Positions 51,340 to 59,920 of a stretch of DNA of 64,000 nt are shown piece by piece. Position 1 is the stretch's first letter. Each line of letters starts with the position of its first letter. The stretch lies in contig NZ_CP050192.1 of assembly GCF_011694515.1 (NCBI RefSeq), positions 5,030,527 to 5,094,526 of the forward strand, given 5' to 3'. The translations under genes and the position numbers were made by a program. The stretch comes from Mycobacterium sp. DL592 (lineage in GTDB: Bacteria; Actinomycetota; Actinomycetes; Mycobacteriales; Mycobacteriaceae). The notes beneath the pieces were generated by a model. The model did no database searches, was not told where the DNA came from, and was given only the letters and a program-made list of their open reading frames with translations.

Positions 51340-52500
51340 TCAGCCCGGCAGGCCCGTGGCCACCCGGGCCAGCTCGGGGTCGGCCGACGCGGTGTCCAGG
51401 ACGATGTCGGCGATCCGCGACCGGTGCTGCTCGGCGGTCCCGAGCAGCGCGGCGTCGGTGGCCGCGCGCTTGAAGTACAAGTGCGCCTGGTGTTCCCAGG
51501 TGAACCCGATACCGCCGTGGACCTGGATGGTGTCGGCGGCGATCCGGCTGAACGCCGCCGACGCGGTGGCCTGGGCGATGCTCGCCGCCAAGGCCGGGTC
51601 GTCGGAGCCGTCGCTGATCGCCCACACCGCGTGGTAAGCGGTGGAGCGGGCGTGTTCGAGGTCGACGAGCATGTCGGCCAGCTTGTGCTTGACCGCCTGG
51701 AACGAGCCGATCAGGCGGCCGAACTGCAGCCGGGACTTGGCGTATTCGACGGACAGGTCCAGCAGATGTTGGGCGGCCCCGACCTGCTCGACCGCCAGCA
51801 GCGCCGAACCGACCTGCAGCGCGTGGTCGATGACGCGCTGCGCCTCCTGCGGTCCCGCGACCAGCCGGGCGGGCGCGCTGTCGAAGACGACGGTGGCCTG
51901 CGGGCGGGTCAGGTCCATGGTGACCAGCGGGGTGCGCGTCACACCGGACGCATCGACGGCGTAGAGACCGAGCCCATCGGGTCCCGTTGCGGCGACGAGT
52001 ATTTCGTCAGCAGCGCCGGCATCGACCACGCGCTCGACGGTGCCTGTGACGGTGTCGGCGGTGGCGGTCACGCGCACCGCGGCCGGATCGAACGCCCCGG
52101 CCTTGTCGGCGACGGCGAACGCGGCGGTCTTGTTGCCCTCGACCAGATCGGCCAGCAGAGCGTCGCGCACCGGCCCGGCCGGCGAGGCGACCAGGGCCGG
52201 GATGGCCAGGAAGACGGTGCCGAACAGCGGTCCGCACGCCAGCGTGGCGCCGAACTCCTCGACCGCGACGGCCTGGTCGACCAGCGAGCCGCCAACGCCG
52301 CCGTCGTCCTCGGGTACCGAGAGCCCGAGCACGCCGAGCTCAGAGCCCAGCCGGTGCCAGACTGCGGGGTCGAAGGGCACCTCGGACTCCATCAGCTGCC
52401 GAATCGTCGACTCGTCGAAGTTGTCCGCGCAGAACTTGCGCATCGCGGTACGCAGCTGCTGCTGCTCGTCGGTGAACGTGAACTCAGCACTCTCAGCCAC
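51340..52500 (-). CDS. Acyl-CoA dehydrogenase, short partner subunit
   Basis: 386-aa acyl-CoA dehydrogenase of the partner-subunit type (SRLQFGRLIGSFQAVKHKL, VHGGIGFTWEHQAHLYFKRA). It matches the N-terminal half of the fused enzyme at 7057-9282. GTG 52500 (VAESAEFTFTDEQ) has AAGGAGA 7 bases upstream and overlaps the upstream subunit gene by 8 bases. The two should form an alpha2beta2 enzyme of the kind used for steroid or other bulky acyl-CoA side chains. Confidence 0.87.
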   Translation of the reverse strand: MAESAEFTFTDEQQQLRTAMRKFCADNFDESTIRQLMESEVPFDPAVWHRLGSELGVLGLSVPEDDGGVGGSLVDQAVAVEEFGATLACGPLFGTVFLAIPALVASPAGPVRDALLADLVEGNKTAAFAVADKAGAFDPAAVRVTATADTVTGTVERVVDAGAADEILVAATGPDGLGLYAVDASGVTRTPLVTMDLTRPQATVVFDSAPARLVAGPQEAQRVIDHALQVGSALLAVEQVGAAQHLLDLSVEYAKSRLQFGRLIGSFQAVKHKLADMLVDLEHARSTAYHAVWAISDGSDDPALAASIAQATASAAFSRIAADTIQVHGGIGFTWEHQAHLYFKRAATDAALLGTAEQHRSRIADIVLDTASADPELARVATGLPG

Positions 52501-53686
52501 GGGGGATCTCCTTCCACGGCATGCCGGAATCGGCACGCAGGTCACCGGGCAGGCCGAGGACCCGCTCGCCGAGAATGTTGCGCATCACCTCGGAGGTGCC
52601 GCCCTCGATGGTGTTCGCGCGGCTGCGCAGGAACCGCTGCTGGATCGGCCCGCGCCAGTCGCCGTCCTTGTTGGCGCCGTGCAGTGCGTAGCTGTGGTAC
52701 AGAATGCCTTCTGGCCCAAGGAAATCCATGCACCATGAATAGATCTGTTGGTTGAGTTCGGCGCCGACCATTTTGCCGATCGAGCCTTCCGGGCCCGGGC
52801 CGCCGGTGGTGGCCGAGGCGCGGGATCGTTCGGAGGTCAGCCGCTGTGCTTCGGAGCGGAGCCACAGTTGGGTCAGCTTGTCGCGCGATACCGGGGTCTG
52901 CAGGTCGGGCCGCGACGCCCACAGCGCCACCGCCTCGGCGATGGTGCCGCCGCCGCGGCGAGACCCGCTGGCGCCCAGCGCACTTCGTTCGTTCATCAGC
53001 GTGGTCATCGCCACCCGCCAGCCGTCGCCGACCGCGCCGAGGCGGTGGGTGTCGGGGATGCGGGCGTCGGTGATGTAGACCTCGTTGAACTCGGCCTGGC
53101 CGGTCAGCTGGCGCAGCGGCCGGGTCTGGACACCGGGGGCGTGCATGTCGAGCACGAAGTAGGTCAGGCCCTTGTGCTTGGGGGCATCGGGGTTGGAGCG
53201 GGCCAGCAGCAGACCCCAGCGCGCGCGGTGGGCCAGGCTGGTCCACACCTTCTGGCCGTTGATCACCCAGTCGTCACCGTCCTGCACCGCGGAGGTGGCC
53301 AGGCCCGCGACGTCGGAGCCGGCGCCGGGCTCGGAAAACAGCTGGCACCAAATGTGTTCGGTGGTGGCCAGCGGGCGCAGCAGTTCCTTCTTGAGCTCGT
53401 CGGTCTGGGCGTGCTCCCGCACGGTCGGGGCCGCCATCCCGTAGCCCATCGGGTTCAGGCCCAGCGGCACCGGGCCGCCGGCGCCCTGCAGGATGCGGTC
53501 GGCGACAGCCTGTAAGCCGCGGGAAAGGCCCAGCCCGCCCTGGCCTTCGGGGAAGTGGATCCAGGACAGTCCGGCGTCGTAACAGGCGCCGAGGAACTCC
53601 GGGATCGGGACCTTCTTGGGGTCGTGGTCGGATACGACCTGCCGGGCCAGGTCGGCGACCCGGTCGGCATCAGCGACGGTGCTCAT
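52493..53686 (-). CDS. Acyl-CoA dehydrogenase, flavin-binding-type subunit
   Basis: 397-aa acyl-CoA dehydrogenase with CQLFSEPGAGSDVAGL, NGQKVWTSLAHRARWG and the C-terminal EGGTSEVMRNILGERVLGLP. It matches the C-terminal half of the fused protein at 7057-9282. It is the first gene of an operon with the partner subunit (8-base overlap) and a phosphotransferase. A divergent upstream region of 48 bases leads to the small protein gene ending at 53735. Confidence 0.87.
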   Translation of the reverse strand: MSTVADADRVADLARQVVSDHDPKKVPIPEFLGACYDAGLSWIHFPEGQGGLGLSRGLQAVADRILQGAGGPVPLGLNPMGYGMAAPTVREHAQTDELKKELLRPLATTEHIWCQLFSEPGAGSDVAGLATSAVQDGDDWVINGQKVWTSLAHRARWGLLLARSNPDAPKHKGLTYFVLDMHAPGVQTRPLRQLTGQAEFNEVYITDARIPDTHRLGAVGDGWRVAMTTLMNERSALGASGSRRGGGTIAEAVALWASRPDLQTPVSRDKLTQLWLRSEAQRLTSERSRASATTGGPGPEGSIGKMVGAELNQQIYSWCMDFLGPEGILYHSYALHGANKDGDWRGPIQQRFLRSRANTIEGGTSEVMRNILGERVLGLPGDLRADSGMPWKEIPRG

Positions 53687-53734
53687 GTCGCCACGATAGG
53701 GAACGCGATTTCCGGCCTAGTTGGCAGGTGTCAA

Positions 53735-53902
53735 CTAATGCAGTTCGTTGGCGTCGCGGGACAGGCTGATGTTGTGCGCGGTGGTGGAATCGGTGCAGGT
53801 GATGCCGGCTTCGTCGCTGGCACAGGTGAGCCCGGCCAGGGTGTGCGTGGTGCCGTAGGCGAGGGCCGCGGCCGCTGTTGCGGCCCATCGAATGCCTGTC
53901 AT
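53735..53902 (-). CDS. Tiny secreted protein, leaderless
   Basis: 55-aa protein: MTGIRWAATAAAALAYGTTH signal-like start, then TLAGLTCASDEAGITCTDST with two cysteines likely to pair. ATG 53902 is 2 bases beyond the VapC stop. A -10 TACCGT (53910-53915) seven bases upstream, inside the 3' end of vapC, supports it as a real leaderless gene. It is too short for routine gene finders. No family known to me; the cysteine-flanked core resembles small mycobacterial secreted peptides. Confidence 0.55.
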   Translation of the reverse strand: MTGIRWAATAAAALAYGTTHTLAGLTCASDEAGITCTDSTTAHNISLSRDANELH

Positions 53903-53904
53903 GT

Positions 53905-54330
53905 TCAGGACGGTAGCGGTACCGCGCGTACGTCCAATCCTGAAATGCCCTCGAAGTCGGAGGGATTGCAGGTGTACAGGGGCAGGCCCTGCGCGATCGC
54001 CGTGGCCGCGATCAACGCGTCATACGCGCGGGCCGCGCGCTTTCGTCCGGAGGCCCGCAGCGACGCGGCGACTGCGCCGAATGCACGAGCTGCCGCGCCG
54101 TCGAACGCGACGACGTCGAAATCCGATTCGGCCTGTTGGAGGTGTGCCTGACGGATTGCCCGTTCGTGATCGGACGCCGTGACGTGTGGACCCACGGACA
54201 GCTCCGCCAACGTGATGGCACTGATGACGGATTCGTCGGGCAGCGTGGATGGCTCCGTCAGCTGACCGAGCAGGATGACTGTTGATGTGTCGAGCATTCC
54301 GCGGATCGGCGTGACGGCTGCGTCGGTCAC
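53905..54330 (-). CDS. vapC: VapC-type PIN-domain toxin
   Basis: 141-aa PIN-domain ribonuclease. The acidic metal site is formed by Asp in MLDTSTVILLG, Glu in ITLAELSVG, Asp in AYDALIAATA and Asp in CNPSDFEGI. GTG 54330 overlaps the antitoxin stop (GTGA), so it has about 11 residues before the usual MLDTS start. VapC toxins cut tRNA or rRNA. The 3' end carries the promoter of the 55-aa gene. Confidence 0.92.
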   Translation of the reverse strand: MTDAAVTPIRGMLDTSTVILLGQLTEPSTLPDESVISAITLAELSVGPHVTASDHERAIRQAHLQQAESDFDVVAFDGAAARAFGAVAASLRASGRKRAARAYDALIAATAIAQGLPLYTCNPSDFEGISGLDVRAVPLPS

Positions 54331-54563
54331 AGCGACGAATCCAGGACGGTGTCGATGTCGCGGCGCAGCGATGCCGGATCCATCGGCGGCAGGTGTTTGC
54401 GTCGCGCGATCAATTCAGCAGGCGCCGGGGAGCGTCGCGGCAGTGGCCGCAACTCCGCCACTGGGCGGCCGTCCCGTGTCACCACGACGAGCTCGCCGTG
54501 CTCGACGCGTTCGAGTACCTCGCCGCCCTTGTTGCGCAGGTCCCGGATGCTAACCGATGTCAT
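54327..54563 (-). CDS. Phd/YefM-type antitoxin (VapB role)
   Basis: 78-aa antitoxin: MTSVSIRDLRNKGGEVLERV N-terminal Phd/YefM DNA-binding fold, VVVTRDGRPVAELRP, then a toxin-binding tail (RRKHLPPMDPASLRRDIDTV). It is the partner of the PIN toxin by its four-base overlap. ATG 54563 follows -10 TACAGT by seven bases. It should repress through the palindrome 54573-54590. Confidence 0.88.
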   Translation of the reverse strand: MTSVSIRDLRNKGGEVLERVEHGELVVVTRDGRPVAELRPLPRRSPAPAELIARRKHLPPMDPASLRRDIDTVLDSSL

Positions 54564-54570
54564 ACCAACT

Positions 54571-54590
54571 ACTGTATCACCGGTGATACA
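54571..54590 (-). promoter_or_regulatory. Promoter-operator of the VapBC module
   Basis: Minus-strand -10 TACAGT (54571-54576), seven bases, ATG 54563. It overlaps the perfect 18-base palindrome TGTATCACCGGTGATACA (54573-54590). Its half-sites GTATCA / TGATAC also occur in the Doc operator at 22033-22051. Confidence 0.7.
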
Positions 54591-54672
54591 TCTATCGACC
54601 TCCTAAACTAGAACGTGTTACCGTTTTGCCGCTGTTCTGCCATGTGAGCGGGCCTGCGACAGAGGAGGCGGC

Positions 54673-55569
54673 ATGTCGGTGCACCGAAGCAAGGCGCAGT
54701 CACTTCTGGTGGTCACCGTGGCCTACGTGCTCGCCATCGCGGCCGGTGCGGCGTGGTTGGTGTGGGGACCCTCGGCCACCGGCAGTCTGCTGCTCGACGC
54801 GTTCATCGCCGACGTGCTGGCCACCCTGGTGATCTTCGTCTTCAGCCGGGCATACAAGAACTCCAGCTTCTACGACGCGTTCTGGAGCGTGATCCCGCCG
54901 CTGCTGCTGCTGTATTGGTGGGCGGCCGGCCCGCTGGGGTTGGACTCCGTCCGCTGCTGGCTGGTGACCATCGTGGTCGTGTACTGGGCGATTCGGCTCA
55001 CCGGCAACTGGGTCTACGGCTTCCCCGGCCTACACCACGAGGACTGGCGCTACCCACTGCTGCGCGACAGCGCGGGCCGCTGGGAGTTCCTCGCCGACCT
55101 GTTCGGCATCCACCTGGTGCCGACCGTGCAGGTGTTCCTCGGCATGCTGCCGGTCTACATCGCGGTCACGACCCCCGGCGACGGGCTGGTGTGGCTGAGC
55201 TGGGTGGCGCTGGTCGTCGGCGTCGCGGCGGTGACCCTCGAGCTGGTCGCCGACACCCAGATGCACCGTTTCGTGGCCGCCAAACAGCCTGGGGCCGTGA
55301 TGGATCAGGGACTGTGGGCGTGGTCGCGGCATCCCAACTACCTCGGCGAGCTGGGCTTCTGGGTCTCGATGGCGCTATTCGGTGTGGCCGCCTCCCCGGC
55401 TGACTGGTGGTGGCTGTTCGTGGGGGTGGCGGCCATGCTCGCCATGTTCCTCGGCGCGAGCATCCCGTTGATGGAGAAGCGCAGCCTCGAGCGCCGCCCG
55501 CACTACCAGGCCGTCATCGACACCGTGCCCAAGCTGATTCCGCGCCCGCCGCGCAAGGCCGTCGCGTGA
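54673..55569 (+). CDS. DUF1295 membrane protein (steroid 5-alpha-reductase-like fold)
   Basis: 298-aa membrane protein with about seven to nine hydrophobic helices. The C-terminal GLWAWSRHPNYLGELGFWVS is the DUF1295/steroid-reductase and isoprenylcysteine methyltransferase-like cofactor motif. It may be a membrane NADPH-linked reductase of steroids or lipids. ATG 54673 follows GGAGG. The stop overlaps the flavoprotein gene by four bases, so they are co-translated. Confidence 0.85.
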   Translation: MSVHRSKAQSLLVVTVAYVLAIAAGAAWLVWGPSATGSLLLDAFIADVLATLVIFVFSRAYKNSSFYDAFWSVIPPLLLLYWWAAGPLGLDSVRCWLVTIVVVYWAIRLTGNWVYGFPGLHHEDWRYPLLRDSAGRWEFLADLFGIHLVPTVQVFLGMLPVYIAVTTPGDGLVWLSWVALVVGVAAVTLELVADTQMHRFVAAKQPGAVMDQGLWAWSRHPNYLGELGFWVSMALFGVAASPADWWWLFVGVAAMLAMFLGASIPLMEKRSLERRPHYQAVIDTVPKLIPRPPRKAVA

Positions 55570-56690
55570 GCCGGCCGCGGGTCGTCATCGCGGGACTGGG
55601 CGACAGCGGGGTGCTCACCGCGATCAAGCTGTCCCGGCACGCCGACATCGTCGGGATCTCGGTCAAACCCGGACTGGTCAGCGGCCAGGAACTCGGCCTG
55701 CGGGTGGCCCGGCCCAAGGACTGGGCCCGCGACAACTGGATTCCGTTCGAGAAGTTCCGCGGCCTCGACCGGGTGCGCACCGTGCAGGCCACCCTGACCG
55801 GGGTGGACTTCGAACACCGTGTGGTCCACGCCCAGGCCCCGGACGGCACCCCGGTCGAGGAGCCCTACGACGTTCTGGTGATCTCCACCGGGGTGAGCAA
55901 CGGGTTCTGGCGCAAACCGACAGTGCAGACCCCCGAGGAGATCGCCGCCGACCTCACAGTCACCCACGACCGGCTGGCCGCGGCGCGCTCGGTGATCGTC
56001 GTCGGCGGCGGGGCGGCGGCGGTCAGCACCGTGGCCAACCTGGCCATCACGTGGCCTGACAAGAAGGTCGACCTCTACTACCCGCACGAGCGCCCACTGG
56101 TCGAGCACCACCCGAGAACGTGGGAACAGTTGCAGGACAAGCTGATCAAGCTCCGGGTGGGCCTGCACCCCGGCCACCGGGCGGTGATTCCCGACGGCTT
56201 CGAGTGCAACGAGATCACCGCCGAGCCGGTGCAGTGGAGCACCGGTCAGCCGGCGGCTACGGCCGACGCAGTGATCTGGGCGATCGGCAAGGTGCGGCCC
56301 AACACCTCCTGGCTGCCCCCGGAGCTGCTCGACGACGACGGCTTCATCAAGGTCACCCCGGAGCTGCGGGTGTGCGGCCACGAACGGGTCTTCGCCATCG
56401 GCGATGTCGCGGCCACCGACCCGCTGCGGGCCTCGGCACGGGCTCGGGCCGACGGGATGCTGGCGCACAACATCCGCGCCGAACTCGAGGGCGGCACGCT
56501 CAAGACCTACCGGGCGCCCCGGCGGCGCTGGGGATCGGTGGTCGGCATCCAGCCCGACGGCCTGGAGGTGTTCGCCCCCAACGGGCGCAAGTTCCGGTTC
56601 CCGGCCTGGTCGATCGACCGGCTGCTGATGCCGCTGATCGTGCGCCGCGGCATCTACGGCGGGGTGCGCCAGAACCGGCCGCCGCTGTAG
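55566..56690 (+). CDS. FAD-dependent pyridine nucleotide-disulfide oxidoreductase (NDH-2/FSP1-like)
   Basis: 374-aa flavoprotein with two Rossmann folds: FAD motif VVIAGLGDSGVLTAIKL at the N-terminus, where G-x-G-x-S replaces the usual G-x-G-x-x-G, NAD motif VIVVGGGAAAVSTVANL near residue 143, and the FAD-closing FAIGDVAATDPLRASA near 278. It lacks a CxxC. A C-terminal basic/hydrophobic tail (FPAWSIDRLLMPLIVRRG) suggests membrane contact. The GTGA overlap with the DUF1295 gene suggests it may feed electrons to that membrane reductase; this is inference. Confidence 0.85.
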   Translation: MSRPRVVIAGLGDSGVLTAIKLSRHADIVGISVKPGLVSGQELGLRVARPKDWARDNWIPFEKFRGLDRVRTVQATLTGVDFEHRVVHAQAPDGTPVEEPYDVLVISTGVSNGFWRKPTVQTPEEIAADLTVTHDRLAAARSVIVVGGGAAAVSTVANLAITWPDKKVDLYYPHERPLVEHHPRTWEQLQDKLIKLRVGLHPGHRAVIPDGFECNEITAEPVQWSTGQPAATADAVIWAIGKVRPNTSWLPPELLDDDGFIKVTPELRVCGHERVFAIGDVAATDPLRASARARADGMLAHNIRAELEGGTLKTYRAPRRRWGSVVGIQPDGLEVFAPNGRKFRFPAWSIDRLLMPLIVRRGIYGGVRQNRPPL

Positions 56691-56757
56691 CGGGTCGGCC
56701 CAAATACGTTCGAGGGCAAGCCCATCTCGGCCGAACTGACAGCTCGGCGAATGACGG

Positions 56758-56763
56758 TACGCT
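56758..56763 (+). promoter_or_regulatory. -10 TACGCT of leaderless DUF5631/5632-like gene
   Basis: TACGCT, six bases, GTG 56770. It separates the ESX neighbourhood from the upstream reductase pair. Confidence 0.45.
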
Positions 56764-56769
56764 TTCGCT

Positions 56770-57945
56770 GTGGCGAAGTTCGGTCGGAATTCGGCGCGTC
56801 AGCGCCTGCGCAGGGCAACGCGCCAGGCGCTGTCCGTGCCGGCCTTCGACACCCCCGCCGACTGCACACCGTGGGTGATCGGCGGGCTGTGGCCCGCCGA
56901 GTTGGAGACTGTCACGCCGCAGACCGCGATGGTCGCCGAGTACCTCAAGAACGATCTGCAACGCATCGCGAACTCGGCCAACGAACGGCTGCGGGCCCTG
57001 CAGTTCGCCGGTCATGCCGACACCGTCCGGCATGCCGAGGAGGCCCGGATCATCAACGTTGCGCGGGCCTTCGCAGTGCTGCGGGTGGAGTCGACGGTTC
57101 GCCAATTGCGTAACGAGTCATTGGGTTTCGCCGCCGAGTACGCGAGCCTGACCGCCGCACCGGAGCCACCACCACGGCCCAGGCCGACCTTCGATGCCAC
57201 GGAACTGATCGACTTCAGCGAGGATGCCGTCGTCGCAGACGAACCCGTCGGCGAATTCGATCCCGAACCCGTGCCACCGGCGCCGGTCGCTGAGGTGGTC
57301 GAGCCCGAGGACGACGAGCGGCGGCTCGCTCGACTGCTCGAGTTCGTCGCCCGCCAGGAGCCGGGATTGCGCTGGGCGGTCGGGGACTGCGCCGACGGCA
57401 CCACCCTCCTAGTCACCGATCTCGCCCACGGCTGGATTCCCGCCGGGGTCAGATTGCCCGGTGGGGTGGAGCTGCTCGCACCGGGCCGGCGCGGCGGCCG
57501 GGTCACCGACCTGCTCGGTGATGTCGTGCGGTCAGCGGTGTACCACCCCGGCGATCCGTTCGCCCCGGGCCGCGGCGGCGACACTGCCGACTCGCCCGAT
57601 GCCCGGCGGCTCGACGCCGTCGACGACCTCGGCTGGAAGCTGGGTGAAGCCACGCACTGGCGGGACGGTTTGCCACGGATCGTGCACACCCTCGCCAAGG
57701 CCGGAGCTGCCCGAACCGGTGTGGTCGACGCCGAGGTCGATGTGCTGAGGGTGCATTCCGATACCGCCCGCTACCAGTTGCTCGCCCAGTATCCCGACGT
57801 TGACGCGGCGTTGCTGAGCAACTGCTTACTGCTGGCTGCGACGGAGGCAATCGCCACCGGTGACGAGGTGTCGGCGAACTATCACTACGCCTGGTTCGAA
57901 GCGCTCGACGCGCCGCCGGCGAGCCAGTGGCGCGATCAGGCGTGA
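56770..57945 (+). CDS. ESX-neighbourhood protein, DUF5631/DUF5632-like
   Basis: 391-aa protein with a basic N-terminus (KFGRNSARQRLRRATRQ), a helical N-domain (about 20-130), an acidic Pro-rich linker (EPVGEFDPEPVPPAPVAEVV) and a C-terminal alpha+beta domain (GLRWAVGDCADGTTLLVTDL to the end). This layout and composition resemble proteins such as M. tuberculosis Rv3899c, encoded near ESX-2, recalled from memory and not tested. It lies directly upstream of the ESX genes. It may be a cytosolic ESX accessory or substrate-handling protein. Confidence 0.65.
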   Translation: MAKFGRNSARQRLRRATRQALSVPAFDTPADCTPWVIGGLWPAELETVTPQTAMVAEYLKNDLQRIANSANERLRALQFAGHADTVRHAEEARIINVARAFAVLRVESTVRQLRNESLGFAAEYASLTAAPEPPPRPRPTFDATELIDFSEDAVVADEPVGEFDPEPVPPAPVAEVVEPEDDERRLARLLEFVARQEPGLRWAVGDCADGTTLLVTDLAHGWIPAGVRLPGGVELLAPGRRGGRVTDLLGDVVRSAVYHPGDPFAPGRGGDTADSPDARRLDAVDDLGWKLGEATHWRDGLPRIVHTLAKAGAARTGVVDAEVDVLRVHSDTARYQLLAQYPDVDAALLSNCLLLAATEAIATGDEVSANYHYAWFEALDAPPASQWRDQA

Positions 57946-58048
57946 CGGATGGGACCCAGTGAGGTTGCTGGGACGCTATCCGCCGCCGCCTGACAACCTT
58001 CCATATAGGTGAATTGACGCAGGTAATACCACCCTACATACTTGGCGA

Positions 58049-58366
58049 ATGACCAGGGGTGGCAGTGGGGACGGTCTTAGCGAGCGCGACATCGTTGACG
58101 CGGTTCTGCGCGAACTGAGTGAGGCGGCAGACCGCTGGGAGGCTCTCGTGGCCCAGGCCGAGACCGTCACGTTCAGCGTCGATCTCGGGGACATCCAAGC
58201 GGTGGTCAATTCTGACGGCAAACTTGTAGAGCTGACTCTGCACCCGGCTGTCACCACCAACTACACCCACGGCGAGCTCAGCGACCGGCTCAATCTGGCG
58301 TTCGCTGCGCTGCGCGAAGAGGCCGAGACTGACAACGCGATCCGGTACGGCGGTGGCCTGAGATGA
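58049..58366 (+). CDS. YbaB/EspL-like small protein upstream of eccB
   Basis: 105-aa protein: N-terminal helix (ERDIVDAVLRELSEAADRW), AQAETVTFSVDLGDIQAVVN, GKLVELTLHPAV and a C-terminal helix, resembling the YbaB/EbfC-like (DUF2710-type) small proteins found in ESX loci, such as EspL. Those proteins stabilise or chaperone ESX components. ATG 58049 has no clear ribosome site; a CATACT ends six bases before it, one base off a TATACT -10. It is 58 bases before eccB. Confidence 0.65.
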   Translation: MTRGGSGDGLSERDIVDAVLRELSEAADRWEALVAQAETVTFSVDLGDIQAVVNSDGKLVELTLHPAVTTNYTHGELSDRLNLAFAALREEAETDNAIRYGGGLR

Positions 58367-58424
58367 CGGCTGTGAGCCCTTCGGCCGGACCCGTCGTCGA
58401 GTTGCTGGCGAGAGGACCGCACCC

Positions 58425-59918
58425 GTGCCGCTGAATCTGTCCAACCGCGACCAGAATTCGGGACATTTGTTCTACAACCGGAGGCTGCGCGCCGCCATCA
58501 CCCGCTTCTCGGTGCGGATGAAACACGACGATCGCAAACAACAGGCCGCCGTCGCGCTGTCGATCGTGTTCGTCCTGATCGGCTGCGGCTGGATGGCGCT
58601 GCTGCACTTCATGAAGCCGGCCGGCCTGGTGGGCCAGTCCTCGATCATCGGCAACCGCGACACCGGCGCGCTGTACGCCAAGATCGACGGCAGGCTCTAC
58701 CCGGCGCAGAATCTGACCTCGGCGCGGCTGGCGACCGGGAACTCGGCCTCGCCGACATGGGTCAACGCCAAGGAGATCAGCAAGTATCCGACCGGGCCGA
58801 TGATCGGCATTCCCGGCATTCCCGACGATCTGAGCATCGCGGCCAATTCTGTTTCGGCATGGTCGCTGTGCGACACCGCACCGACCCGCGGAAGCGGACA
58901 ACCCCCGGTGGTCACCGCCATCGCAGGTGAGCTGTCACCGGGAGAGCGCGCCAGTGCGATGAAGGACAACCAGGCGATCCTGGCCACCCATAACGACAAC
59001 ACGTACCTGATCTGGAACGGTCAGCGCACCCAGATCGACCCCGCCGATCGCTCGGTCACGTTCAACCTGGGACTCGACCCGGGGACCACCCGCCCGATCC
59101 AGGTCTCCAACGCCCTGTTCGACGCGATGCCCGCGACCGAACCGCTGGTGGTACCGGCCATTCCCGAGGCGGGCACGCCCTCGCGGTGGCTGCCGGACTC
59201 GGTGGTGGGCCGGGTCCTGGAAACCAAGGACGCCAACGGCGCGGTCAGCGGCTTCTATGTGTTGCTGCCCAACGGAGTTCAGAAGATCACCGGCTTCGTC
59301 GCCGACCTGCTGCGGACCGCTGACAGTCAGGGATCGACTACCCCGCAACTGATTTCACCCGACAAGCTCGTCAACATCCCAGAAGTCACCGTCCTCAACG
59401 TCGACTTCTATCCCACCGGGAAACTGAACTTCGTCGACACCGACGCCAACCCGGTGACGTGCGTCGGCTGGCAGAAACAGACCACCGATCGGCAGGCGGC
59501 CGTGACGTTCTTCAGCGGACGTGGCCTGCCGACACCGCAGGCGATGGATTCCCACATCGTCAAGTTGGTGCGCGACAGCCGCGACCCGGACTCGGTCGAG
59601 GCCAACCAGACATTGATGCTGCCGGGTGCGGCGAACTTCGTCGCCTCGACCTCCGGCGTCATCACCTCCGACACCCGCGAGAGCCTCTATTGGGTGTCCC
59701 CACAGGGTGTCCGGTTCGGCATCGAATGGGACCAAAGCACCCTGCAGGCACTCGGATTGGATCCGGGCCGGGCTGTGCAGGCACCGTGGCCGATCCTGCG
59801 GACCTTCGCGGCAGGGCCGGCGATCAACCGGGCGACGGCACTACTGGCCCGCGACACCATCGACGCGGGCGGGGCTGTCGCACCCGTTGCCGCCAACCAA
59901 CAGAACTCGGGAGGGTAG
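58425..59918 (+). CDS. eccB: Type VII secretion membrane protein EccB
   Basis: 497-aa EccB. Cytosolic N-terminus, a single membrane helix near residues 40-62 (AAVALSIVFVLIGCGWMALL), then the large periplasmic repeat domain (IIGNRDTGALYAKIDGRLYP, and a central two-cysteine pair SLCDTA / VTCVGW). EccB forms the periplasmic part of the ESX membrane complex. Length agrees with EccB2 (about 495). No eccA lies before it, unlike ESX-1 and ESX-3. GTG 58425 starts it; eccC follows 2 bases after its stop. Confidence 0.93.
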   Translation: MPLNLSNRDQNSGHLFYNRRLRAAITRFSVRMKHDDRKQQAAVALSIVFVLIGCGWMALLHFMKPAGLVGQSSIIGNRDTGALYAKIDGRLYPAQNLTSARLATGNSASPTWVNAKEISKYPTGPMIGIPGIPDDLSIAANSVSAWSLCDTAPTRGSGQPPVVTAIAGELSPGERASAMKDNQAILATHNDNTYLIWNGQRTQIDPADRSVTFNLGLDPGTTRPIQVSNALFDAMPATEPLVVPAIPEAGTPSRWLPDSVVGRVLETKDANGAVSGFYVLLPNGVQKITGFVADLLRTADSQGSTTPQLISPDKLVNIPEVTVLNVDFYPTGKLNFVDTDANPVTCVGWQKQTTDRQAAVTFFSGRGLPTPQAMDSHIVKLVRDSRDPDSVEANQTLMLPGAANFVASTSGVITSDTRESLYWVSPQGVRFGIEWDQSTLQALGLDPGRAVQAPWPILRTFAAGPAINRATALLARDTIDAGGAVAPVAANQQNSGG

Positions 59919-59920
59919 CG

